DNA from: an uncultured Chloroflexaceae bacterium | GTDB taxonomy: Bacteria > Chloroflexota > Chloroflexia > Chloroflexales > Chloroflexaceae | Assembly: GCA_937141995.1 (NCBI GenBank) | Contig: CAKZQX010000915.1 | Coordinates: forward strand, 1 to 11,496 | Length of the DNA: 11,496 bases | Direction: 5' to 3' | Shown: positions 1 through 7,744 of the stretch, piece by piece | Numbering within the stretch: position 1 is the stretch's first letter | Layout: each line of letters opens with the position of its first letter | Notes under the pieces: generated by a model | What the model saw: only the letters and a program-made list of their open reading frames with translations | The model's database searches: none | Told to the model about the DNA's origin: nothing | Translations under genes and position numbers: made by a program

Positions 1-35
1 CGTTGCCGCTTTGCGGCTTTGCGCGAGCTAATCCG

Positions 36-208
36 GCCGTATTTGAAAGGTATTGGGTCATGGGGCGACGGCCCCGGAGTGGGAGTCCCGGCTTCCGCCG
101 GTTTCAGCCACACACCGGCGGAAGCCGGGACGCCTGGGGCACTGTCCGGTGGATCAGGGCACCCGGCATGCCGTGTGACCGACGCGCATCAGCTTTTCAG
201 ACAGTCTC
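36..208. mobile_element. Structured MITE-like repeat, copy 1 (left end degenerate)
   Basis: This segment matches the repeat at 8429-8601 over most of its length, in the same orientation. From the right it contains a terminal repeat TTTTCAGACAGTCTC (194-208) followed by TGA, a well conserved stretch at about 165-193, and a perfect 18-bp inverted repeat (85-102 with 114-131, 11-nt loop). A small GGGGC/GCCCC hairpin lies at 62-75. The expected left terminus (GAGCCTGTCTGAAA in copy 2) is only partly recognisable around 36-48, so the left boundary is approximate and this copy may have lost or diverged at that end. No protein of its own is supported; ORFs crossing it are incidental. Confidence 0.7.
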
Positions 209-224
209 TGAGATATGCTATACT
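196..224 (+). promoter_or_regulatory. Probable promoter of the adenylate cyclase gene, -35 inside the MITE end
   Basis: An extended -10, TGC followed by TATACT (219-224), lies 17 bp downstream of TTCAGA (196-201), which matches the TTGACA consensus at 4 of 6 positions. The -35 bases belong to the right terminal inverted repeat of the repeat element, while the -10 lies in the flanking DNA. Transcription would start near 231 and leave a leader of about 200 nt before the cyclase start. That leader holds an inverted repeat, ATCGCAC (316-322) with GTGCGAT (363-369), but no recognised riboswitch. Confidence 0.45.
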
Positions 225-429
225 ATTCTGGCGGAATATCTATCCGTTTCTTGCTGATGCATCGTTAGTCGCGCTTTTGTACCGGATCGTGCATACGGTC
301 CGTTCTGTTTCTATGATCGCACAGTAGATCGGAGAACACGGCCGGGTATTCAGATCGATTGAGTGCGATAGCAGCGTCTGACGGCCCGATGCTCACGCGA
401 CAGATGTTTGCGAAAGCCTGGTTGGGTGT

Positions 430-3414
430 ATGATTGAACCATCTCATATCCTGGAACCGTCTCACATCCTGGTTGTTGATCAAGACACGGATACACGTTC
501 CCTCCTTAAGAAAACTTTTGCCGAGGCGGGATATCGTGTTTCTCTGGCTGCCAGCGGTGAAGAAGCTCTTGCCTATCTGCACCTGATTACACCGGATCTT
601 GTCCTGTTTAATCTGTTTTTGCCGGATAAAAATGGCCTGGAACTGACCCGCCGGCTCAAGGCCGATACATCCAAGCCGTTTATCCCGATTATTATTATTA
701 CTGAGCGCACCGATCTTGAAGCCAGTGTGATGAGTCTGGATGCAGGCGCAGATGATTTCCTGGTTAAACCGCTGGCCGTTGATGAACTGCTGGCGCGGGT
801 GCGTGCGATGTTGCGGCTCCAGCGGGCGCAACGCGGCCTGCAGAATGAGCAACGCAAAACGGAACTGCTCCTGCATCTGACGCGCGAACTGGGCGCTTCG
901 ATTGAACTGGACACGCTGCTCACCCGTTTCCTGGATCATCTGGCCGATGCCGTCGGCGCTGTGCGTGCCAGTATTATTTTGCCCGACGAAGATAAGCAGA
1001 CGGTTTGCTATTCCAGCAGTCGCAACCCGGCCACACCCCTCCTCAGTGATATTTTGCGCCAGGGTGTGGCCGGTTGGGTGCTCCAGGAACGGGTACCGTT
1101 GATTATTGACGATACGCGCGATGATCCGCGCTGGATCGGGAATGCCAGCTACCATTTTAATGTGCGCAGCGTGGCGGCAATGCCGGTGGTGCGTGAGGGG
1201 CGCGTGCTGGCCGTGATTACCCTGGTGCATCACACACCGGGGTATTTTAGCGAGCAACATATCGAACTGCTCAGTTCGGTGGCCGCACAGAGCGCAGTCG
1301 CGTTGGAGAGCGCGCAGCTTTTTAGCCTGACACAGCGCCAGAAGGAGTTGCTGGAGCGGCGCGCCGATGAACTGCGGCGAATCAATGAGATTAGCGCGCT
1401 AATGTCCGAACTGATGCAGCCGGAGCAACTCCTGCGACTTGTGGCCTATATGGTTCATCAGCAGTTTGGCTATCCCCAGGTGCATGTGTTGATGTGCGAG
1501 GGCGAGGATCTGGTGTTGCATTCCAGTGCCGGAATTATGCGCAGTGAGCTACCGTCGCTGTTGCGCTTTCCCATATCGCAGGGCATTACGGGTTGGGCAA
1601 TCCGGCATCAACAAATTACCCGCGTGGAAGATGTACGCCTGGACGAGCGGTTTGTCAGCCTGCTGCCGGATGATGCCACAATCCGGTCGGAAATTGTGCT
1701 GCCGATTGTGCTGCGTAGCGAGGTGCTGGGGACGCTGAATGTGCAGAGTCCTGTGCCGGCGGCCTTTGGCCCGAATGAAGAAGCGATCTTGAGTGCGATC
1801 GTCAGTCAGTTGGGGATTGCCCTGGGGAATGCGCGCCTGTTGGAGAATGAACAGTGGCGCATTCGCCAGCTTAATCAAGTTAACAAGCTTTCGGTTGCGA
1901 TTACCGAGCAACTTGATGCTATTCAGAATCTGCACCTGGCAGCCGACTCGGTGGCCCAGGCGTTTGGGGTCAAGCAGGCCGGGTTGGTCTTGCTGGATCA
2001 TGAGGAAAGCCCGGAGCATATTCTGGTCGCGCTGCATGGGGGGGCAACGGCGGAAGATGAGCTATTTATCCGCCGCCATTTCGCCCGGGCTGATGTGCGG
2101 GCTCGCCTGCATGACCTGCGCGCGCCGCGTATTGTCACCGATGTGCAGAACAGGCCGGCATTGCAGGCACTACATCGCTTTTTCCAGGAGCGCGACGTTA
2201 ACGCGCTGATTGTTGTGCCGCTCCTGACCGGTACCTATGTTATGGGCTTGATCGGCATTGATGCAACCGGCTGGGAAGATCGTATTGGGAATGCCGATCT
2301 GGAATTGGCAACGACGATCGCCAGCCTCATCATCCAGGTGATTGACAATGCGCGCCTCTATCGGGCCGTCGAGGATGAGCGCAGCACGCTGAATGCCGTC
2401 CTGCGTGGGGCCGCCGACCCCATTCTGCTGATTGGCCCGGACGATGAGTTGCTGCTTGCCAACCGCGCCGCCGAGGAGCGCTTTCATTTTGATCTGAAGC
2501 AGAACCGGGGCAAATCCCTGGGGCAACTCGAAGTCAACGGATATGGCGATCTGGTGCTGAGTGAGTTACTCCCGCTGCTCTCAGTGAATCTCAATCGGGA
2601 TACCATCGGCAAGCCGAGCGAGCTGGTTCTGCCCGATCAGGAAACCACCTACAGCGTGAGTGTTGCCCCGGTACGCAGTACCGACGGCCAGCCGATTGGG
2701 CGGGTTGCCGTGCTCCAGGATATCAGCGCCATCAAAGCGCTGGAGCGGCAGGAGCGCGACCGGGTGCGTAGCGTGTTCCGCCGCTATGTCTCGCCGCCGG
2801 TTGCCGAGCAGTTGCTCAGCGCCGGGCAGGAGTGGGGCCGTCCCACTGAACGCCAGGTTGCCGTCCTCTTTGCCGACCTGCGCGGCTTTACCTCAATGAC
2901 GGAGCGGCTTGAGCCGAATATCCTGATAGAGCAGATCCTCAACCGCTACTTTAACGCCATGACCGAGGTGCTCTACGAGTATGACGGAACCATCGACAAA
3001 TTTCTGGGCGATGGCATTATCGGTGTGTTTGGTACGCCCATCAGCCGCCCGGATGACTCCCAGCGGGCCTTGCGATCCGCCATTGATATGCAGCAGGCGC
3101 TGGCACGGCTGAGTACCGACTGGTGTCAGGAGTTGGGCCTGGATATCGGCATGGGCATCGGTATCAGCTTTGGGCGCGCGGTCGTGGGCAATATCGGCTC
3201 CGAGCAGCGCCTGGACTACACGCTGATCGGTGATGTCGTCAATACGGCCAGCCGACTCTCCAACATTGCCCGGCCTGGACAGATCATTGTCTCCCACAAC
3301 CTGCATAGTGCCCTGCCGCCCAACTGGAATGGTCCGCGCCAGTTGCGTCCCCTTGGCGCGGTGCCGCTCAAAGGTAAGCAAGATCCGCACCTGATTTTTG
3401 AGGTGTTGTACTAA
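430..3414 (+). CDS. Receiver-GAF-GAF-GAF-PAS class III adenylate cyclase
   Basis: A 994-residue soluble signalling enzyme expected to convert ATP to cAMP. Domains in order: receiver (about 12-128), GAF1 (160-297), GAF2 (330-465), GAF3 (495-635), PAS (650-765), a short helical transducer with FRRYVSPPVAEQL, and the cyclase domain (about 805-994). The cyclase looks complete: metal-binding D816 (FADLRGFT) and D861 (KFLGDG), K857 and T931 at the base-selecting positions of adenylate rather than guanylate cyclases, and N938 and R942 (VNTASR) for the transition state. There is no signal peptide or membrane segment, so it should be cytosolic. The receiver is degenerate: N61 replaces the phosphoacceptor Asp and Q18 one of the acidic pair, though T91 and K113 remain. 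The start at 430 is the only ATG in frame after the stop at 379-381; its ribosome site is weak. Residues 3-14 are a tandem duplication of EPSHIL. Which ligands the GAF and PAS domains sense cannot be read from the sequence. Confidence 0.95.
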   Translation: MIEPSHILEPSHILVVDQDTDTRSLLKKTFAEAGYRVSLAASGEEALAYLHLITPDLVLFNLFLPDKNGLELTRRLKADTSKPFIPIIIITERTDLEASVMSLDAGADDFLVKPLAVDELLARVRAMLRLQRAQRGLQNEQRKTELLLHLTRELGASIELDTLLTRFLDHLADAVGAVRASIILPDEDKQTVCYSSSRNPATPLLSDILRQGVAGWVLQERVPLIIDDTRDDPRWIGNASYHFNVRSVAAMPVVREGRVLAVITLVHHTPGYFSEQHIELLSSVAAQSAVALESAQLFSLTQRQKELLERRADELRRINEISALMSELMQPEQLLRLVAYMVHQQFGYPQVHVLMCEGEDLVLHSSAGIMRSELPSLLRFPISQGITGWAIRHQQITRVEDVRLDERFVSLLPDDATIRSEIVLPIVLRSEVLGTLNVQSPVPAAFGPNEEAILSAIVSQLGIALGNARLLENEQWRIRQLNQVNKLSVAITEQLDAIQNLHLAADSVAQAFGVKQAGLVLLDHEESPEHILVALHGGATAEDELFIRRHFARADVRARLHDLRAPRIVTDVQNRPALQALHRFFQERDVNALIVVPLLTGTYVMGLIGIDATGWEDRIGNADLELATTIASLIIQVIDNARLYRAVEDERSTLNAVLRGAADPILLIGPDDELLLANRAAEERFHFDLKQNRGKSLGQLEVNGYGDLVLSELLPLLSVNLNRDTIGKPSELVLPDQETTYSVSVAPVRSTDGQPIGRVAVLQDISAIKALERQERDRVRSVFRRYVSPPVAEQLLSAGQEWGRPTERQVAVLFADLRGFTSMTERLEPNILIEQILNRYFNAMTEVLYEYDGTIDKFLGDGIIGVFGTPISRPDDSQRALRSAIDMQQALARLSTDWCQELGLDIGMGIGISFGRAVVGNIGSEQRLDYTLIGDVVNTASRLSNIARPGQIIVSHNLHSALPPNWNGPRQLRPLGAVPLKGKQDPHLIFEVLY
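436..471 (+). repeat. 18-bp tandem duplication at the 5' end of the cyclase gene
   Basis: Bases 436-453 and 454-471 are adjacent copies differing at 2 of 18 positions, both silent, so each encodes EPSHIL. The second copy runs directly into the first beta strand of the receiver domain (ILVVDQD). The first copy therefore looks like an added N-terminal extension. Replication slippage is the simplest origin. Confidence 0.85.
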
Positions 3415-3537
3415 AGCAAAATCTCCATTGAGCGCAGCAGCACGCGCTATGCAGGCTGAGAATTATTCATTTTCAGCTCTGGGGCAAGAGCTACCGATGG
3501 CCGCCGCGTGGCAGGCCGATGTGAAGGAGTCAACCCG

Positions 3538-3853
3538 GTGGGATGTTCAGGTGCCCCTGGTCGGAACCGTACGGACTGGTTTGACCGCGTGCCCGCCCCC
3601 GATGTATGCGCCACGATCACCGGAGCAACGACCATAACATCACCGGAGCAGCGCACAACTATGCCGGCATCGACAGCGCCACCGCACCGTCAATCGCGCT
3701 CTGTCTGCGGGGCAGCAATACCATCCTCGGAACGATGATACGGGAACGCAGGCGGCGGTTGCAGCAGCGCTTGCGGGTGAGTGTGTCAACTTGCCGGCCG
3801 TGTCCGCGGCGCTGACCGCGGATCAGATCAACTCTGGATTACGGTCTGAATGA
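3538..3853 (+). pseudogene. Possible frame-broken remnant of a small exported or surface-type protein
   Basis: A well placed ribosome site AAGGAG (3524-3529) precedes a GTG at 3538 by 8 nt. Three successive plus-strand frames then read like one coherent polypeptide: about 3538-3636 (NRTDWFDRVPAPDVCATITG), about 3639-3733 (ITGAAHNYAGIDSATAPSIA then SNTILGT) and about 3732-3853 (DDTGTQAAVAAALAGECVNL then TADQINSGLRSE, stop TGA). Each change of frame fits loss of one base. The first junction lies in a near-exact 15-bp direct repeat (3616-3630 and 3639-3653, 23-bp period). The composition, rich in A, T, G and N, resembles secreted or beta-rich proteins, but I recognise no family. The alternative is plain non-coding DNA. 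Upstream, 3415-3537 holds only two overlapping weak hairpins (3455-3477 and 3475-3492) just after the cyclase stop, neither with a T-tract. Confidence 0.33.
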
Positions 3854-3943
3854 TGCCGGCCGGCAGGTGTCGGCGGATCGGGGGTTCCAGCCCCGGTAGG
3901 CGCTCTCCGGTTTTCTGCATGCGTGTTCCGTTTTATGAACCTC

Positions 3944-3988
3944 AACCGCCCGCAGGTTGTCCCGACGAACAAGCCTGTGGGCGGTTTT
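3944..3988. terminator. Strong hairpin terminator between the convergent cyclase and permease units
   Basis: The arms 3944-3960 and 3969-3986 pair over about 16-17 bp (AACCGCCC with GGGCGGTT, CAGG with CCTG, TTGT with ACAA, one G-T pair and one bulged G) around an 8-nt loop. TTTT (3985-3988) follows on the plus strand. Its position, 62 bp after the stop of the minus-strand permease, suggests it ends that transcript too, but the minus side lacks a clean U-tract. It may serve both directions. Confidence 0.65.
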
Positions 3989-4048
3989 GGCATAGTCGCT
4001 AGCCTACGGACGCCGGATTACGGGCTACAGCCTACAGGGTATGCTCCA

Positions 4049-6583
4049 TCATCCATCGTACGTCAACACATCGCGCACCGTGAGCCGGGTGGCATTCCAG
4101 GCCGGCAGACCGCTGGCAACCATTGCCAGCACGACCACGCCGCCCAGCCAGATCAGCACACCATCTACCGAGAAGGTGTAGAGCAGTGGCGCGCCGGTAA
4201 ACAGGGTGCCTACCTGGGTGCTTAAAAACCGGCTCAGCGGGATTGATAGTACCCCACCAATTGCCCAGCTTAACAGGCCAATCAACACACCCTCGATCAG
4301 GACCAGGCGCAGCAGCGCGCCATCCGATGCGCCGATGGCCCGCATCACGCCAATCTCGCGGGTGCGCTCCAGCACATTGATGCTCATCGTACCCGCCAGC
4401 CCCAGACCGCCTACCAGCGCAATCAGTAGTGACATAATCGTAAGCAGCAGCGTGATAATATTGAACTGTCGCTCGCTCAGCTCCCGCTGGTTTGTCGCCG
4501 TTGTGGTATCGCTCACGCGGATGCCGCGACTGCGGAACTGCTCCTCCAGTTGCTGCGCCACCTGCGTTTGTGCGGCGCTGTCACCCGTGTTACGGATTGT
4601 CATCTGCATCTGGCGGGTTTCGCCGACCTCGCGTACTTCGCGGGCAAAATAGTCCACATTGGCATAGGCAATCTGGTTGTTCCCCAGTCCCTGGAATGTC
4701 CCCACGATCACCCAGGGCGTTTCGCGCCCCTTAGCATTCAAGATCACCTCGTCACCAATCGCAAGATCATCTTCGTTGTTGAGCAGATTGGCGCTGACGA
4801 CGATTGCGTTTTCATCGCCGGGCAGCAGCCAGCGCCCGTCCACGATGCGTGGCTCAATCCGGGTGCGTGCCAGATCCAGCCCCTGGAAGGTAATTGCATC
4901 GCTCTCGGTATCATCGGGCCGCAGACGACGGGCCTGCACCGAGCGAATACTCTCGATGGAAGCGACTTCCGGTACCTCGGCGGCTACCTGTTCCACCTTG
5001 GCCGTGCGGTAGGCGCGATCAAAGCTGACCTCGACATCGTAGCGCACCAGCGTGGCAAACAGCGTGCTCAACGACTGGTTGATCGAGGCCTGCACGCTGG
5101 CAACGCTGATAAAGATTCCTCCTGCCAGCGTCAGTGTGGTCAGCGTGAGCAGCAGCCGCCCCTTGCGCCGGAAGGTATTGCGCAACGAGAGCATGAGCGG
5201 GCGCGGCAGTCCGCGTACAACCTGGAGCAACCGGTCGATCCAGCCTGTGCCGTAGCTGCCGCCCGTGCCGTCGCCATCAATGGCGTCGCGGATGGTAATA
5301 TTGCTGCCGCGCAAGATCGGGATCAGCGCCGCCAGCAGCGGCACTGCCAGGCTCAGAAAGAGCTGCAAACCCAGCACCTGCGGCAGAAGCCCCATGGTTG
5401 CCGGGTCAAAGTTCAGAAAGCGCCCAAAGAAGACCGCAAATTGGGCGGCGGCCAGGCGCGAGAGGGGTACCGCGACGGCAAAGGCGAGCAGGCCAAAGAT
5501 GGCTACCAGCACCAGGTAGAGCCCGACAATCTGGCTGCCACGCGCGCCAATCGCTTTGAGCACGCCGATCTGCCGGGTCTGCTGGGTCAGCAGGCCGGAG
5601 ATCGTATTCGTCACCAGGAAGCCACTCAGAAATGCCATCAGAATGCCCAGTGCGCCCAGCAGAAAAACCAGCGGATCGAGCAGAAATGTGGCAATCGGGC
5701 TCTGCCCCGGATTGGGCGGCACAAACGAAACGGTGATCGCCCGTCCGCTGCGCTCGATCTGGTCGCGTACGGCGGCGGCGACCGTGTCAATGGCTTCCGG
5801 GTCATCCAGCAGGTGATCCTCGACGGCAAACTGCACCTGCGTAAAGTCCTGTGTCTCGCCCAGCCACTCCAGCGCATCCTCCGAAATATAGCCATAATAT
5901 TCGCCAAACAGAAACACCGGCGGCGCCGACAGATCGTAGGTTGTGCCGACCAGCTTGATGGTGTAGCGTTCCTGGTCAAGCGTTTCGATCAGCAGTTCAT
6001 CGCCGATTGCGAGATCCAGCCCAAGCATCTCGCTCAACGCCGCACGCTCGATCAGCATTTCGCGCTCATCGGGGATGCGCCCCTGCTCAATGGTGAACTG
6101 GCCGATGCGAATATCATCCCAGTCGGGGATTGCCCGCAGTTGCAGATCGGCCCACTCACCCGGAGCGGTCTGCATGCGGGCGCTGACCAGCGCGCGCCCC
6201 TCGGCCTCTTTCACGCCGGGAATATTGCGGAGGGCCTCAACCAGATCGTCGTCGAAGGCATCTTCCGGCGCAACGCCCACCGCGCCGGTAAAGGGGCTGA
6301 CCTCCCGATATGCGCCGTTGAGCCCCTCCAGCATGCGGATGCGTGCCTCGGCAATCGTGCCGACGGCGAAGGTGCCCAGGGCAATGGAAAGCACCACCAG
6401 CAGCGCGCGTAGTTTGCTTCCCCAGATATCGCCCAGCACCTTGCTCCAGCGTGGATCAAGCAGGCGCAGCCGCAGGGGGCGCGCGGGCCGTTCGTTGCTG
6501 GATGCAGCGGCGGCCGGGGCGTCCGGTTGCGCCTGCTCCTGCTCGGCCTCCTGGTTTGGCTGTGTCTTGTGTAGCTCCATCAT
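4049..6583 (-). CDS. ABC transporter permease with two FtsX domains (MacB/LolC-like)
   Basis: An 844-residue integral membrane protein of the duplicated FtsX-permease type. A Q/A/P-rich cytosolic tail (1-35) precedes TM1 (about 58-78) and an extracytoplasmic domain of roughly 220 residues. The first FtsX core (about 303-425, with RQIGVLKAIGARGSQ) has three membrane spans. A second copy of the plan follows: TM5 (about 477-497), a second periplasmic-type domain, and FtsX core 2 (707-838, with ERTREIGVMRAIGAS at 739-753), giving eight spans. Such permeases couple cytosolic ATP hydrolysis to movements of external domains, extracting lipids or lipoproteins or exporting peptides or drugs; the substrate here is unknown. 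No ATP-binding subunit is encoded next to it. It starts 27 bp after the oxidoreductase stop and is probably cotranscribed from the TetR-controlled region. Two adjacent ATGs (6583 and 6580) are possible starts; an AAAGGA-like site lies about 13 nt upstream. Confidence 0.92.
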   Translation of the reverse strand: MMELHKTQPNQEAEQEQAQPDAPAAAASSNERPARPLRLRLLDPRWSKVLGDIWGSKLRALLVVLSIALGTFAVGTIAEARIRMLEGLNGAYREVSPFTGAVGVAPEDAFDDDLVEALRNIPGVKEAEGRALVSARMQTAPGEWADLQLRAIPDWDDIRIGQFTIEQGRIPDEREMLIERAALSEMLGLDLAIGDELLIETLDQERYTIKLVGTTYDLSAPPVFLFGEYYGYISEDALEWLGETQDFTQVQFAVEDHLLDDPEAIDTVAAAVRDQIERSGRAITVSFVPPNPGQSPIATFLLDPLVFLLGALGILMAFLSGFLVTNTISGLLTQQTRQIGVLKAIGARGSQIVGLYLVLVAIFGLLAFAVAVPLSRLAAAQFAVFFGRFLNFDPATMGLLPQVLGLQLFLSLAVPLLAALIPILRGSNITIRDAIDGDGTGGSYGTGWIDRLLQVVRGLPRPLMLSLRNTFRRKGRLLLTLTTLTLAGGIFISVASVQASINQSLSTLFATLVRYDVEVSFDRAYRTAKVEQVAAEVPEVASIESIRSVQARRLRPDDTESDAITFQGLDLARTRIEPRIVDGRWLLPGDENAIVVSANLLNNEDDLAIGDEVILNAKGRETPWVIVGTFQGLGNNQIAYANVDYFAREVREVGETRQMQMTIRNTGDSAAQTQVAQQLEEQFRSRGIRVSDTTTATNQRELSERQFNIITLLLTIMSLLIALVGGLGLAGTMSINVLERTREIGVMRAIGASDGALLRLVLIEGVLIGLLSWAIGGVLSIPLSRFLSTQVGTLFTGAPLLYTFSVDGVLIWLGGVVVLAMVASGLPAWNATRLTVRDVLTYDG

Positions 6584-6610
6584 AGATGATCCGCGTTTCC
6601 TTTCGCTTCC

Positions 6611-7633
6611 TTACGGTTGTACTGTTGCGGCCGGCACATACGCTTCAGTTTGCGCATCCAGCGTCGCCGGGGCCGCATCTGCATCCATCACCAGCACCAG
6701 TTTGCCCCGGGCGCGCTGGGTTTCGCTATAACGGTGGGCTGCTGCCGCCTCTGCCGACGGATAAACCTGATCGATTACCGGGCGCACCTGCCCGGCGTTC
6801 ATCCAGCCGGCCAGCGTCTCCAGATCGGTGCCACTCGGCTGGACAATGACCGACGCCAGCCGCCGCCCACTGAGACGCGCCAGCACCTGCGAGATGGGAT
6901 TACCCACGAGCGGGTGGACCGAAACCAACTTACCCTGCGGAACCAGCACCCGCCGCCACTTGAGAAAGGGATAGTGACCAATCGCATCGAACACCCGGTC
7001 ATATCGGTCGGTGCCATGGGTGATATCTTCTCTGGTGTAATCGCGCACCGCGTCGGCCCCGAGGCTGCGCACCAGATCGGCGTTGCGCCCGCTGCATACC
7101 GCCGTGACGCGCGCGCCCATTGCTTTGGCAATCTGCACCGCAAATGTGCCCACGCCCCCCGATGCCCCGTTGATCAGCAGATGCATATTCGGCTGAAGCT
7201 GCGCCTTATCCCGTAGCGCCTGGAGTGCCGTCAGCGCAGCGAGGGGCACGGCAGCGGCTTCCACAAATGACAGCTTTGCCGGCAGGGCGGCAACTGCCGC
7301 TGCATCCACGGCGACATACTCCGCGTAGCCGCCACCCGCGATAGTTGGCCGCATCGCGTAGACCGCATCACACGGTTGGACGCGTGTCACCGCCGAACCA
7401 ACCTCAACCACCGTACCTGCGACATCAGCGCCGGGAATGTAGGGGAATGGTGAGCGCATCAGGAACCGAAACTGCCCCTGTCGGATGCGCCAGTCAGCCG
7501 GGTTGATCCCGGCGGCGGCGACATGGAGTAACACGCTGTTGGACGTGACTTCGGGGCGGGCCACCCGCAGCGGCTCCAGCACATCCGCCGCGCCATACTG
7601 TCGAAACCCGATTGCGTGCATCTGCTGTTCCAT
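6611..7633 (-). CDS. Zinc-independent MDR-family NAD(P)-dependent oxidoreductase (quinone oxidoreductase-like)
   Basis: A 340-residue cytosolic enzyme of the medium-chain dehydrogenase/reductase superfamily. The N-terminal GroES-like fold shows AAGINPADWRIRQG (40-53) and YIPGADVAGTVVEVG (65-79). The Rossmann domain carries the nucleotide-binding loop GASGGVG (156-162) followed by TFAVQIAKAMGA. The catalytic and structural zinc cysteines of alcohol dehydrogenases are absent, as in quinone oxidoreductases and enoyl reductases. It probably reduces a quinone, enone or similar electrophile with NAD(P)H; the true substrate is unknown. The C-terminus runs about 20-25 residues beyond the usual family end (after RGKLVLVMD). 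The start at 7633 has AAGGAG (7645-7650) 11 nt upstream; M5 is an alternative. A TetR-type operator lies 57 bp upstream, so the gene is probably repressed by the adjacent regulator. It is followed after 27 bp by the permease gene. Confidence 0.93.
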   Translation of the reverse strand: MEQQMHAIGFRQYGAADVLEPLRVARPEVTSNSVLLHVAAAGINPADWRIRQGQFRFLMRSPFPYIPGADVAGTVVEVGSAVTRVQPCDAVYAMRPTIAGGGYAEYVAVDAAAVAALPAKLSFVEAAAVPLAALTALQALRDKAQLQPNMHLLINGASGGVGTFAVQIAKAMGARVTAVCSGRNADLVRSLGADAVRDYTREDITHGTDRYDRVFDAIGHYPFLKWRRVLVPQGKLVSVHPLVGNPISQVLARLSGRRLASVIVQPSGTDLETLAGWMNAGQVRPVIDQVYPSAEAAAAHRYSETQRARGKLVLVMDADAAPATLDAQTEAYVPAATVQP

Positions 7634-7689
7634 TAGGTATATGGCTCCTTACCAGTGTATCACGAGAATACGAAAAGTTTCATGCGCAA

Positions 7690-7707
7690 CTACCAAACGA
7701 TTGGTAG
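7690..7707. promoter_or_regulatory. TetR-type operator in front of the oxidoreductase gene
   Basis: CTACCAAACGATTGGTAG has perfect 7-bp arms, CTACCAA and TTGGTAG, around 4 bp. It matches the site at 8337-8354 at 16 of 18 positions, with the same arm spacing. It lies between the tetR stop (7745) and the oxidoreductase start (7633). No convincing -35/-10 pair is visible for a separate promoter here, so the site could control an internal promoter or block read-through from tetR. Confidence 0.8.
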
Positions 7708-7744
7708 ATTTTCAGAGGAAAAAAATTTGCGATCTGTCCGCGCG

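Noticed and set aside
3..257. An 84-codon frame covering repeat copy 1, and a short frame at 1-48 that could be the end of an upstream gene
   Set aside because: The first is produced by reading through the structured repeat. The second is too short and has no clear stop before the repeat, so no truncated gene can be claimed.
265..1260. A 331-codon open frame on the minus strand opposite the cyclase start
   Set aside because: It overlaps the receiver and GAF1 coding sequence, has no ribosome site or family resemblance, and runs through the cyclase promoter region.
4550..6412. A 620-codon open frame on the plus strand opposite the permease
   Set aside because: It is antisense to a clearly recognised permease with full FtsX motifs. 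Its translation is rich in H, Q, R and G with no domain; it arises from the GC-biased third positions of the real gene.
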